Assembly (NCBI RefSeq): GCF_015668195.1
Contig: NZ_JADPFC010000004.1
Location: forward strand, 202,581-266,580
DNA length: 64,000 nucleotides
Origin: Romboutsia_C sp015668195
GTDB lineage: Bacteria; Bacillota; Clostridia; Peptostreptococcales; Peptostreptococcaceae
Reading direction: 5' to 3'
A model generated the notes under the pieces. The model worked only from the letters and a program-made list of their open reading frames with translations, searched no databases and was not told the DNA's origin. The first letter of the stretch is position 1. The number at the start of each line of letters is the position of its first letter. The position numbers and the translations under genes were made by a program. Below, in pieces: positions 8,421 to 16,331 of this stretch.

Positions 8421-8642
8421 TTATTTTGATACGAATATAGATTTAGCATCCTCTATTCTTATAGCTAAATCAAATCCTCTAAAGTTTATTACTATTGTGT
8501 CTTTAAATGGTGAAATCTTCTTAACACATATCTCTGTACCTTTAGTACATCCCAATGCTAACAATCGTTTGCCTAAAACATCTTGGTATTTAACATTTTT
8601 AATATAGGCTTTCTCTCCTATATTTAACATTGCTACATTCAT
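8421..8642 (-). CDS. feoA: FeoA-domain protein
   Basis: The 73-residue product is a lone FeoA domain with the SH3-like pattern (GEKAYIKNV, KRLLALGCTKGTEI, FDLAIRIEDAKSIFV). FeoA is a small cytoplasmic partner of FeoB, needed for ferrous iron uptake. It sits directly in front of feoB with a short gap and a GGGGGAAACAT RBS. A Fur-like box lies about 25 bp upstream of its start, so it may have its own promoter in addition to that of the DUF2325 gene. Confidence 0.93.
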   Translation of the reverse strand: MNVAMLNIGEKAYIKNVKYQDVLGKRLLALGCTKGTEICVKKISPFKDTIVINFRGFDLAIRIEDAKSIFVSK

Positions 8643-8664
8643 ATGTTTCCCCCTTTATTGATTT

Positions 8665-8679
8665 TAATATTTATTATCA
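8665..8679 (-). promoter_or_regulatory. Candidate Fur box upstream of feoA
   Basis: The minus strand reads TGATAATAAATATTA, differing at two informative positions from the TGATAAT-N-ATTATCA consensus. It lies between the DUF2325 gene and feoA. Confidence 0.5.
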
Positions 8680-8738
8680 TTTAATTAATATTATTTAATA
8701 CTTAAAGTTATTAATTTATAATATATAATTAAAATTAC

Positions 8739-9077
8739 CTAAGTTTTATTTTGTTTTAGTAACTTATTACACTTACATTCATTACAGTTTCCTAAGCATT
8801 CATCAACCATCTCTAAACATTCTAAAAATGCACACTTACTACTATTTTTATGCCTAATTATAGGTATATTTTTCTTTTTGGCATGCTTTTGCACTACATC
8901 TATCATTTTATGAGATACTACTGATGTAAATATCACAAGAGCATCTGGGCTTCCTATTGATTTATTTAACTTGCTTGACATGTTCAAGTAAACTTTAGTT
9001 TTATGCCCTTTTTCTTTTGCTAAATTTATGTAATCTTTTTTTAACTTTTCATTACCTCCAACTATTACTAAGTTCAC
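8739..9077 (-). CDS. DUF2325 domain protein in the feo operon
   Basis: The 112-residue product is a compact DUF2325 domain: MNLVIVGGNEKLKKDY at the N-terminus, then ALVIFTSVVSHKMIDVVQKHAKK, and a cysteine-rich end (CAFLECLEM, CLGNCNECKC). The cysteines could bind metal. Domains of this family are often found next to iron transport genes, but I know of no settled function. It starts with GTG after GAGGTG at seven bases' spacing. It is first in a set with feoA and feoB, behind a sigma-A-type promoter and a Fur-like box. Confidence 0.75.
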   Translation of the reverse strand: MNLVIVGGNEKLKKDYINLAKEKGHKTKVYLNMSSKLNKSIGSPDALVIFTSVVSHKMIDVVQKHAKKKNIPIIRHKNSSKCAFLECLEMVDECLGNCNECKCNKLLKQNKT

Positions 9078-9108
9078 AATATTTCACCTCTCATACTTCT
9101 ATATTTAA

Positions 9109-9137
9109 ATAATAGTACTTTAGTTATTGATAGTCAA
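9109..9137 (-). promoter_or_regulatory. Promoter of the DUF2325-feoA-feoB genes
   Basis: The minus strand has TTGACT, a 17-bp spacer and TATTAT, with an A+T-rich leader to the GTG start at 9077. Confidence 0.6.
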
Positions 9138-9144
9138 TACTTAT

Positions 9145-9159
9145 TGATATTTATTTTCA
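9145..9159 (-). promoter_or_regulatory. Candidate Fur box upstream of the DUF2325-feo promoter
   Basis: The minus strand reads TGAAAATAAATATCA, two mismatches from the Fur consensus and just upstream of the -35 element. The identical 15-mer occurs at 51847-51861 in front of the zinc-type ABC operon. Confidence 0.55.
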
Positions 9160-9216
9160 TTTATTAAATATTTTTTTTGACTTAAACTATATAACAACTA
9201 TTTAATTAAATATAAT

Positions 9217-9265
9217 AAGAAAAGCTATAAAATATAGACTTAAATCTATATTTTATAGCTTTCTT
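9217..9265 (-). terminator. Terminator behind the 78-residue repeat protein gene
   Basis: A 20-bp stem (GCTATAAAATATAGA and its complement, with one bulge near the base) lies downstream of the gene ending at 9308. Confidence 0.65.
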
Positions 9266-9307
9266 ATTAATGCTTATTTCTAGAACTTTATTATTATAAA
9301 ATACTAC

Positions 9308-9544
9308 CTATTTTTTTATACTGTCCTTTACTGCTTTACCTACATTCTTTCCAGTATTTAATGTTTCTTTTCCTACATTATATCCTGTTTTAATAGCTTC
9401 TTTTCCTACATTTAAAGTTCCACCAACAGCTTCTTTAGCAACATTTCCTACACCATTTATAACTTCTTTACCTATATCTCCAACTGGCTTTGTTACTTTC
9501 TTTACGGTCTTATCTAATTTATTTGCCAATCTTCTCAACTCCAT
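9308..9544 (-). CDS. Small Lys/Gly-rich repeat protein, function unknown
   Basis: The 78-residue product is built of a degenerate 11-residue motif of the form NVGKEAIKTGY repeated about five times (VGDIGKEVING, VGNVAKEAVGG, LNVGKEAIKTG, YNVGKETLNTG, KNVGKAVKDS). The pattern recalls LEA-like or amphipathic-helix proteins that act in desiccation or at membranes; that is inference. The ATG at 9544 lies at the edge of a 40-bp perfect palindrome and has no well-placed RBS. A TTG at codon 6, preceded by GGAG at nine bases, is an alternative start. It has a terminator behind it and stands alone. Confidence 0.55.
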   Translation of the reverse strand: MELRRLANKLDKTVKKVTKPVGDIGKEVINGVGNVAKEAVGGTLNVGKEAIKTGYNVGKETLNTGKNVGKAVKDSIKK

Positions 9545-9581
9545 AAAATATATTAAGGGAATTCCCTTAATATATTTTATG
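9542..9581. repeat. 40-bp perfect palindrome at the start of the repeat-protein gene
   Basis: The sequence from 9542 to 9581 is fully self-complementary, with GGGAATTCCC at its centre (9557-9566), and overlaps the annotated ATG. It could fold into a hairpin that hides the AAGGGA Shine-Dalgarno-like stretch, act as an operator, or end transcription. Arms of 20 bp with no loop are unusual for a terminator, and there is no T-run. Confidence 0.75.
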
Positions 9582-9662
9582 ACTTATATTTGCACATTGT
9601 TACAACCCTATATTAGGGTATAATATAAAATTTCCATTTGATTATTTAAAATATATAGTTAC

Positions 9663-9755
9663 TTAAATTATATAAATTTTAAATAAAATATAATTGCTTT
9701 TATCAAATGTAAGTACAATTAAACCTATAAATACTACTATAGCTAATAAGCTCAT
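9663..9755 (-). CDS. Possible 30-residue membrane peptide
   Basis: A minus-strand ATG frame encodes 30 residues, mostly one hydrophobic segment (MSLLAIVVFIGLIVLTF). It directly follows the TGA-interrupted frame at 9760-9930. There is no clear RBS, and it may simply be the end of the same decayed membrane-protein gene. Confidence 0.25.
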   Translation of the reverse strand: MSLLAIVVFIGLIVLTFDKSNYILFKIYII

Positions 9756-9759
9756 ATTA

Positions 9760-9930
9760 TCAACTTTGTTCAATTACCCTTATCACTAACATTATTATAA
9801 GTATTGCACTAAATTCAACCATATACATGAAGTTTTTAATAACCAATCCAACTATGTAATATAAACCATTTGAATAAGTTTTTGCTACTACTCAAAAAGT
9901 TACTAGTACTGCTGATACTTTTATATCCAT
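9760..9930 (-). pseudogene. Membrane-type reading frame interrupted by TGA
   Basis: Downstream of an AAGGATGG-like site, an ATG opens MDIKVSAVLVTF, then TGA, then 43 further codons in the same frame (VVAKTYSNGLYYIVG, later FSAILIIMLVIRVIEQS) before TGA TAA. The hydrophobic character continues across the stop, as expected for a decayed small membrane-protein gene. Readthrough or selenocysteine is possible but has no direct support. I do not recognise the family. The rest of the roughly 525-bp gap (9545-10069) holds only the palindrome, the short frame above and the trxA terminator. Confidence 0.35.
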
Positions 9931-9982
9931 CCTTATTTTTTAGTTTTAAAAAGGTATTTTTTTATATTTCTATATTTTAAAT

Positions 9983-10020
9983 AAAAATACCTTGTATTTA
10001 ATAAATACAAGGTATTTTTA
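9983..10020 (-). terminator. Terminator of trxA
   Basis: An almost perfect palindrome (AATACCTTGTATTTA and its complement) has A- and T-runs on either side. It lies downstream of the thioredoxin gene. Confidence 0.75.
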
Positions 10021-10069
10021 TTTAAATTTTTATAAATAGCTTACTTCTCATATTTTATATATTTTCATA

Positions 10070-10396
10070 TTAAAAATTAGAATTTATCTTTTCTATTATC
10101 TGCTCTTTTGGCATAAAACCTACCATCTTATCAACTGGCTTTCCATCTTTAAATATCATAACTGTAGGTACAGTACTTACACTATATTTTCTTGCAAGTT
10201 CTAAGCTTTGATCTATATCTACTTTACTAAAACTAGCTTTATCTCCTATATCTTTTGCAGCTTCTTCAAAAACTGGTGCTAGCATCTTGCATGGCCCACA
10301 CCAAGTGGCAAAAAAATCAACTACAGCTATACCTGATCCATTTTCTATTTTAGAGTTAAATTCTTCATCATTTATTATTTTCACTAATTCTTCCAT
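10070..10396 (-). CDS. trxA: Thioredoxin
   Basis: The 108-residue product is a single thioredoxin domain with the active site WCGPC (in FFATWCGPCKML) and the cis-proline segment VSTVPTVMIFKDG. It is a general cytoplasmic protein-disulfide reductant. It can supply electrons to the class I ribonucleotide reductase encoded at 29-32 kb, among other targets. It is a single gene with its own terminator. No thioredoxin reductase is adjacent. Confidence 0.95.
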   Translation of the reverse strand: MEELVKIINDEEFNSKIENGSGIAVVDFFATWCGPCKMLAPVFEEAAKDIGDKASFSKVDIDQSLELARKYSVSTVPTVMIFKDGKPVDKMVGFMPKEQIIEKINSNF

Positions 10397-10451
10397 ATTG
10401 ATTTATACCTAACTTAATTAAGTATATCTCCTTTCTATTTTTATTATAATT

Positions 10452-10655
10452 TTATTTAAATTTTGTATTATATGGTTGCATTTCATCATATGTCAAAGCT
10501 TTAGGCTTTTGTTTATAATGTATTTTCTTACTAACTGATTCATTTTCATTTTCTATAGCATTTCTTATATCTGTATATGTTTGTGCATGATTAACTAAAT
10601 CAGTTAACTGTGGATTTTCATCTAATATTCTTTTGCTATTATTTACTTTTCTCAT
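10452..10655 (-). CDS. Small hypothetical protein
   Basis: The 67-residue, hydrophilic product begins MRKVNNSKRILDENPQL and ends TYDEMQPYNTKFK. It has no membrane segment or cysteine and I do not recognise its family. It starts at an ATG preceded by AAGGGATG at suitable spacing and is 55 bp upstream of trxA in the same direction, so the two may share a transcript. Codon use is like that of its neighbours, which supports it being real. Confidence 0.55.
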   Translation of the reverse strand: MRKVNNSKRILDENPQLTDLVNHAQTYTDIRNAIENENESVSKKIHYKQKPKALTYDEMQPYNTKFK

Positions 10656-10750
10656 ATAAACATCCCTTTCTTTTCTTTTTATTAGATTTCCACCTATGTT
10701 TTTTTTAATACATACTTTAAGCTAATTATAACTTAGCAATAAATGTATTA

Positions 10751-10790
10751 AAAAAACGCATAAATCTAAATGAATAGATTTATGCGTTTT
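10751..10790. terminator. Terminator-like hairpin between the tRNA genes and the 67-residue protein gene
   Basis: The stem AAACGCATAAATCTA and its complement is flanked by A- and T-runs. It probably ends transcription from the tRNA pair. Confidence 0.65.
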
Positions 10791-10876
10791 AATTTTTTAT
10801 ATCCCAAAATTATTGATATCTATTGTATACATAAGTTATCAGTAATTTTATACTTACTATAAGATTCATATATAAA

Positions 10877-10901
10877 AAAACATCTAGTATATAGATGTTT
10901 T
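10877..10901 (-). terminator. Terminator directly behind tRNA-Phe
   Basis: A short stem (AAACATCTA with TAGATGTTT) lies three bases past the CCA end, followed on the minus strand by a U-run. Confidence 0.6.
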
Positions 10902-10903
10902 AC

Positions 10904-10979
10904 TGGTGCCCAGAGGCGGAATCGAACCACCGACACGGGGATTTTCAGTCCCCTGCTCTACCGACTGAGCTATCTGGGC
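10904..10979 (-). tRNA. tRNA-Phe (GAA)
   Basis: This 76-base cloverleaf has acceptor GCCCAGA paired with TCTGGGC, a D-arm, and anticodon stem GGGGA/TCCCC with loop CTGAAAA. The T-arm is GGTGG-TTCGATT-CCGCC, and the CCA is encoded. It is the second gene of a tRNA-Ser/tRNA-Phe pair. Confidence 0.96.
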
Positions 10980-10982
10980 ATT

Positions 10983-11071
<89 letters not shown>

Positions 11072-11098
11072 AACAATTTTTTCCTTTTCACATTTATT

Positions 11099-11127
11099 AA
11101 TATACCATGTTTTTTTACATTTTTCAA
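11099..11127 (-). promoter_or_regulatory. Promoter of the tRNA-Ser/tRNA-Phe pair
   Basis: The minus strand shows TTGAAA, a 17-bp spacer and TATATT, about 27 bp before the first tRNA base. Confidence 0.65.
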
Positions 11128-11163
11128 TAGTTTTATATATTTTTTCTCTGTATTACAAAATTA

Positions 11164-11208
11164 TGTAAAATAGAAATAATCATTTCAAATGCTTATTTCT
11201 ATTTTACA
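11164..11208 (-). terminator. Terminator behind the methyltransferase gene
   Basis: A perfect 16-bp stem (TGTAAAATAGAAATAA and its complement) with a 13-base loop lies just past the stop at 11233. T-rich sequence lies on both sides. Confidence 0.65.
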
Positions 11209-11232
11209 TAATAATTTTTTAATAATATTATT

Positions 11233-11847
11233 TTATACATAATATGGTATATTATAAACTAAAAATCTTTCATTAACATCTTTCTTGTATAACTTATCTA
11301 ACTTTACTTCTTCTTTTAATATAAATGGAGTTTCATTTTCTAGATAATATATATAATCATCACTAGGATAATAAAGTATTAACTCAACATACCTTTCATG
11401 TTTATACACTGAGTCTAATATATTTTCTACTATCTTTCTAAATATTTGTACTGAAAATGGATTAAAAAAGTAAAATTTATTATCTTTACTATTTATTTCA
11501 TAATCTTGTGCATAACAACATTTAAAATCTATTTTTTCTTTACCTCTCTTATGTTTGCTTATGTATGATTCTTTATTTTTAATACATTTATTATAGTAAG
11601 TTTCATCCATTTCTATTCCAACTACATTAGAATTAAATCTATAATTTATATAAAAGTTTAGACGACCTTTCCCACACCCAAAATCAACTATAAAATCTTC
11701 TTCATTTAAGCTGTATATTTTAAATAACTCATCTAAGCATTCATATGATGTAGCTTGATATGGATGATAATGCCTTATTTTTTCACTCCATAACTCTTCT
11801 CCTAAGGTATCTATATTTAATAATTTTTCATATTCTTTTTCTGTCAT
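11233..11847 (-). CDS. Class I SAM-dependent methyltransferase
   Basis: The 204-residue product has the SAM-binding loop FIVDFGCGKGRLNFYI near residue 55, the acidic end of strand 2 (VVGIEMDETYYNK) and FFNPFSVQIF, an NPPF/Y-like motif of many N-methyltransferases. It is a cytoplasmic Rossmann-fold methyltransferase whose substrate cannot be told. It lies 50 bp behind the glycosidase gene that ends the exopolysaccharide operon, in the same direction, and could be its last gene. There is no direct sign that it acts on polysaccharide. Confidence 0.75.
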   Translation of the reverse strand: MTEKEYEKLLNIDTLGEELWSEKIRHYHPYQATSYECLDELFKIYSLNEEDFIVDFGCGKGRLNFYINYRFNSNVVGIEMDETYYNKCIKNKESYISKHKRGKEKIDFKCCYAQDYEINSKDNKFYFFNPFSVQIFRKIVENILDSVYKHERYVELILYYPSDDYIYYLENETPFILKEEVKLDKLYKKDVNERFLVYNIPYYV

Positions 11848-11897
11848 TTAATTCATTTCCTATCTAAACATGTTATTTTGTAAAAACCCTATTCAAA

Positions 11898-12938
11898 TTA
11901 GTAATTCCATCTAGATATAACCTTTATACTTTCCTTTGATGGATAAAAATATTTATCTTTTCCCTTTTTTCCTACTGCAAATACAGAAAATCCTTTTATA
12001 TAGTTTTTATCTTCAAATACAATTTTATAGGCTTCAAAACATCTAGCTTGTTCTTTTGTATTTTCTACATTGGATACTTCACTATTCCATGGATGTGTTG
12101 CTGCGTTATCTTTTCTTGGAAATCCTAATTCAGCGAAGTAAATCTGCTTATTATATTTTTCATAGAATTTATGTATTTCTTCTACCACATTTTGATTTCT
12201 ATTATATATAGTAGTAGAGTTTAATGCCTTTACTAATTCTTTTACTGTATTTTCTTTTTTATCACTAAGTTCAAAGTAGGCTGCTATGGATATAAAATCT
12301 ACTTTAGAAAATACTTTATTATTTAATTTTTTATAATAATCCTCATTGCTTTTTTTATCCCAACTAGCTGTATACCACCATGTAGTCTTATATGTTACCT
12401 CCCCCCTAAATCTTTCTCTAACAAAATTAACTATATCACACCAGTTATCCTCATATATTTCTAACTTTGAGAAATTTGATGCTATAATCATTATATCTAC
12501 ACCGTACTTATTTGCTATATCCTCAATTAAGATATTTAATATATTTTTCCAATCTTTAAAGAATTTTTCCTTATTTTCTGGATTATAATCGGTTTCATAT
12601 TTACTTCCATTAGCTATCCATGGGTATGCTTCTAGTATAACATTTATATCTTTTGATTTTAGTGTTTTTATTAATCTTATGGCCTTTTCTTTACTATAAT
12701 TATTTATTTTCATATTATTTGAGTTTAAATCTGGTATTTCTATAACTATAGGTACATTAACAGTATTCACTTTCAAATCATCTATGTCTTTTAAAGCTTG
12801 TTCTATTTCATAATCAGTTGATAAGTTAACAGATTTTATCTTTTCAGTTATAGTGTTGTTTTTATTAGTATTTTTCATAACAAAAAAAATGCTTAATATT
12901 ACTAATAAAGTAATTATTATTAATATATTTTTTTTCAT
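11898..12938 (-). CDS. Membrane-anchored glycosidase-like protein of the exopolysaccharide operon (CcsZ position)
   Basis: The 346-residue product has an N-terminal signal/anchor (NILIIITLLVILSIFFV), then a TIM-barrel-like extracellular domain. Motifs such as VILEAYPWIANGS, TTWWYTASWDK, DFISIAAYFEL and IYFAELGFPRKD resemble the GH113/endoglucanase type, with the Glu in AELGF as probable nucleophile. The usual acid/base region reads IIASNFSKLEIYED, so the second carboxylate is uncertain. By position after the synthase and BcsB-like genes it corresponds to CcsZ of the Clostridioides cellulose-synthase-like operon, which trims the nascent polymer. That correspondence is by gene order, not by measured similarity. 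Confidence 0.65.
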   Translation of the reverse strand: MKKNILIIITLLVILSIFFVMKNTNKNNTITEKIKSVNLSTDYEIEQALKDIDDLKVNTVNVPIVIEIPDLNSNNMKINNYSKEKAIRLIKTLKSKDINVILEAYPWIANGSKYETDYNPENKEKFFKDWKNILNILIEDIANKYGVDIMIIASNFSKLEIYEDNWCDIVNFVRERFRGEVTYKTTWWYTASWDKKSNEDYYKKLNNKVFSKVDFISIAAYFELSDKKENTVKELVKALNSTTIYNRNQNVVEEIHKFYEKYNKQIYFAELGFPRKDNAATHPWNSEVSNVENTKEQARCFEAYKIVFEDKNYIKGFSVFAVGKKGKDKYFYPSKESIKVISRWNY

Positions 12939-12964
12939 AGTTCTCCTATCTTTTTTAATATAAA

Positions 12965-12994
12965 ATACTAAGCATTAGTTCTAAAGCTTAGTAT
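12965..12994 (-). terminator. Weak hairpin between the BcsB-like and glycosidase genes
   Basis: The stem ATACTAAGC/GCTTAGTAT with a 12-base loop is followed on the minus strand by TTTTATA. It may reduce expression of the last gene or protect the upstream message. Confidence 0.4.
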
Positions 12995-13008
12995 CTTATA
13001 TTTATATA

Positions 13009-15066
13009 TTATTTTTTATATTTTAAAGCTAATAAAATTGTTGCTGCTATAACCATTAAAAGTAATACTGCTGCAACTATTAGAAACTGTTTGCTTTCAT
13101 TATCTAATTCATTTACTTCTTTTAGCTCTTTATTTTCATCTACATCATCTAACTTATAATTTAAATCTTTTATATTTCCTTCTCTATCAATTACTATAGT
13201 ATCACCTTTTAATGACTTTATAAGATCTAAATCACTTAAATATTTAGTACTTAATGCTAAATCCTTCATTTCTGTTGATGCAATAACCATCATAGCCTTA
13301 TCTTTATTATATGGTGATTTTGTAAGTTGTATAGATGATAGTTGTTTTGAATACTCTCCTATAAATTTTATCTTTTCATTGCTTTCAAATCCTACATAAT
13401 CTTTATTAAATTTTAAATTTAGATATTTATTAACATCTTTTATAGTTAAATTATTAGTTGGGGTTCCTATTATTATTAAATTTCTTTTTCTATCATCTGA
13501 TTTTAAATCACTTGATTTTATAAATCTTATATCCCCATTATTATATTTAATACTATGACTTATATAAGATATTATACTACCTATTTGCGTTAATTCTGTT
13601 GAATCTAATTTATCTGGTACTACAACTGATATATCATTAAATTTATCATCCTTAACAAATGGATAAGGATAATTTTTCATAGTTAAATTATCAGTATCCT
13701 TATAATCAAATTCTATAAATGATTCATTTGATATATATGCAAATGGGTTATCAGTATCTCTAGTTACACAAGCTAAATCTAATAGTTCTAAATTAAATAC
13801 AATTTTGATTTGATAATAATTTTGATTTAAAGTTTCTTTTGGAAGATTAAGCTCTACAGTATCATTATTAGCATTTTCTTTTGTTAGTTTCTTACTTCCT
13901 ATAGGTATATTATTTACATATACAGTTACTAAAGATCTTTCAAAGTCTAAATTTTGACCATATCTAATATTTAAATTAATTTTACTACCTTCTTTTACTT
14001 CTTTACTTTTAGGTATACTTACATCTATTGTTGATTCTTGTGTAAATGGTCCTTTCAATATAATATTTTCATAACCTAAATTTTTAAAATTCAATCTATT
14101 TTCATTTTTATAATTATCTATATCATCTACCTCTGTATTTTCACTTATAATTATGCTATCTTTATTCAATTCATTTACTAAATCTTTGCTATTTATAAGT
14201 TTGCTAGCTTTTTTAAGTAATCCTTCATTATTTGATATTATAATAAGCATTTTTTTATTTTTATCAAATATTGAGTTTGTATTTTTTATAACACAATTTT
14301 TATCTAAATTTTCCTTTTCTTTTGATGTTAATAAATTAAGTATCTCACTTGAAGTATTCCTTTCACTACCTATATATATAACATTTTTATCCTTATTTTT
14401 AAATTGAGAGTATAGATTTATATCAAAATTTACATTATCATTTGTTATTTTTTCTCCAAAACCACTACTAAATATCATAGCAGAAGTTAGTTCTTCACTT
14501 GAATAATTATCTGGTATTAATATGCTAGTTTCTAATTCATTTCTTCCATTTTCATTTATATAAGTGTCTTTATACTCACTTATTAAATTAGATGCTATCT
14601 TATAATTGTAAGATACACTTATATTTGATTCCTTATGTACTACTAACCAGTTAGCTGTATTTGAATCATCCCTACAAATCTTATCAGAAATGGTTTTATA
14701 GGCTTTTATCTCTACTTTATTATATCCTGACTTTATTAAATCTTTTGGTATGTCTATATTTATTTCTTTTTTATATTCTTTATTTCCATTTAATCGCTCT
14801 GAATGGATTGGCACATCATTTACAATTATTGTTATTGTAGAATAATTTACATCTAATAGTTCACTCTTTGTAAATACTAAGTTAATCTTCGCATTTTCAA
14901 CTAAAGCATTTTTAGAAACTTCAAAATATTTATTAGTACTACTAATAACTCCACTCATAGTTATATCATTTTTAAATTTAAAATTGTTTACATTTGGCTG
15001 TGCAAAAACTATATCACAGCTTGTAAAACTAATAATTAGTGATATCATTATTGCTATTAATCTCAT
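13009..15066 (-). CDS. BcsB/CcsB-like exopolysaccharide synthase accessory protein
   Basis: The 685-residue product has a signal peptide (IAIMISLIISFTSCDIVFAQP), two repeats of a BcsB-type module (VNDVPIHSERL and VNNIPIGSKKL strand motifs, each followed by a Rossmann-like stretch), and a C-terminal membrane anchor (LIVAAVLLLMVIAATILLAL). This is the architecture of BcsB, which guides the growing glucan outside the membrane and is needed for synthase activity. The gene lies 11 bp behind the GT2 synthase gene. In a Gram-positive cell it would act on the outer face of the cytoplasmic membrane. The polymer is not necessarily cellulose. Confidence 0.8.
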   Translation of the reverse strand: MRLIAIMISLIISFTSCDIVFAQPNVNNFKFKNDITMSGVISSTNKYFEVSKNALVENAKINLVFTKSELLDVNYSTITIIVNDVPIHSERLNGNKEYKKEINIDIPKDLIKSGYNKVEIKAYKTISDKICRDDSNTANWLVVHKESNISVSYNYKIASNLISEYKDTYINENGRNELETSILIPDNYSSEELTSAMIFSSGFGEKITNDNVNFDINLYSQFKNKDKNVIYIGSERNTSSEILNLLTSKEKENLDKNCVIKNTNSIFDKNKKMLIIISNNEGLLKKASKLINSKDLVNELNKDSIIISENTEVDDIDNYKNENRLNFKNLGYENIILKGPFTQESTIDVSIPKSKEVKEGSKINLNIRYGQNLDFERSLVTVYVNNIPIGSKKLTKENANNDTVELNLPKETLNQNYYQIKIVFNLELLDLACVTRDTDNPFAYISNESFIEFDYKDTDNLTMKNYPYPFVKDDKFNDISVVVPDKLDSTELTQIGSIISYISHSIKYNNGDIRFIKSSDLKSDDRKRNLIIIGTPTNNLTIKDVNKYLNLKFNKDYVGFESNEKIKFIGEYSKQLSSIQLTKSPYNKDKAMMVIASTEMKDLALSTKYLSDLDLIKSLKGDTIVIDREGNIKDLNYKLDDVDENKELKEVNELDNESKQFLIVAAVLLLMVIAATILLALKYKK

Positions 15067-15077
15067 TTTATTTTCTC

Positions 15078-16331
15078 CTAAAATCGTTCTGTCTTATACC
15101 ACTTAACTTCCCTTTTGTGTATGGCGTCAGAGAAGTAGCCAATCATTCCTTTTATAGCTACAAATAGCCACATTTGAGAGTATGTAAAATACATAAGTCC
15201 AACTAAAAATATATTGCTTAAATTACTCTCTCCTTTTTCCATACTAAGCGTTATAGATACCTGTATTATAAATAGTATGTATGATAATATCCATATAGTA
15301 AGAAAATCAAATGGAATATTTATAGTTACTATTTTAAATATTCCTAGAATAAATATTATATCTGATAATACAACAGATGTTAAAAATAGAAAGTATACTG
15401 AAAAGAAGTATAGTATATCAAATAGCACTCTATTTTGTTTACCCTTAAATAAATTAGTAATATACTTGACTAATACATATATATTTCCCTTTACCCATCT
15501 TGTTCGTTGCTTCACCCACACATTTACAGTTTCTGGTTCTTGCTCCCAGGTTACTGCTTGAGGAACATATGTTATTCTTTGTCCCATTTTATAAATCCTA
15601 AAACTTATTTCTGTATCCTCTGCTATTGCTTTTGTATCCCATCCCCCTAATTTTTCCATAGTACTTTTTCTAAGTACAAAATTAGTTCCTGGTATAGTAC
15701 AAAGACCTAATAGTTGCTTTCTACCTGCCTGTGCTATCCATTGAAAGCTTAGAGTTTCTATGTTTATAAACTTAGTTAATATGTTTTTATGCTTGTTTCT
15801 AGTTCTAAATTTTCCTATAACAGCCCCTAACTCTTCATCTTTAACAATAGTCTGTATCAAATATCTTAGTGCAGTTTTTTCTGGTGTATTGTCAGCATCA
15901 TATATTGCAATATATTCTCCCTTAGATATTTGATATCCTATATTTAGTGCATTTGATTTTCCTTTACCACCTGTTATATTATCTGTATTTATGATTGTAA
16001 AATTATAATTTCTATATCTATTCTTTATGCTTTCTAATATTTCCTTGGAATTATCACTAGAATTATCATTTATAACTATAAGTTCCATTTTATCTATAGG
16101 ATAATCTAGTAATAATAAAGATTCTACGGTTTTACCAATTACCTTCCCTTCATTATGTGCTGGTACTAATATTGATACAAATGGATAATCTTTTAATCTT
16201 TCATCTTTAAATTTAAGGCTCCTTAAATAATATGTATATCCACTTATAGCTAATATTATGTTTATTAGGAGTATCCCCCATATAGATGCTAAAGAAATTA
16301 AAAATATATAATCTACTAAACCTATCATCAT
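15078..16331 (-). CDS. Processive family 2 glycosyltransferase (CcsA/BcsA-like synthase)
   Basis: The 417-residue protein has an N-terminal membrane helix and a GT2 domain from about residue 45 (VSILVPAHNEGKVIG). The full set of processive motifs is visible: DNSS, the DxD YDADNTP, the TED-type AEDTEISF and QRTRW. Three or more helices follow. It is close in plan to BcsA, CcsA and IcaA/PgaC and should extrude a beta-linked polymer through the membrane. It ends shortly after the last helices, with no PilZ domain, so c-di-GMP cannot act on it as on BcsA. The start overlaps the stop of the DUF2334 gene by one base. Confidence 0.88.
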   Translation of the reverse strand: MMIGLVDYIFLISLASIWGILLINIILAISGYTYYLRSLKFKDERLKDYPFVSILVPAHNEGKVIGKTVESLLLLDYPIDKMELIVINDNSSDNSKEILESIKNRYRNYNFTIINTDNITGGKGKSNALNIGYQISKGEYIAIYDADNTPEKTALRYLIQTIVKDEELGAVIGKFRTRNKHKNILTKFINIETLSFQWIAQAGRKQLLGLCTIPGTNFVLRKSTMEKLGGWDTKAIAEDTEISFRIYKMGQRITYVPQAVTWEQEPETVNVWVKQRTRWVKGNIYVLVKYITNLFKGKQNRVLFDILYFFSVYFLFLTSVVLSDIIFILGIFKIVTINIPFDFLTIWILSYILFIIQVSITLSMEKGESNLSNIFLVGLMYFTYSQMWLFVAIKGMIGYFSDAIHKREVKWYKTERF

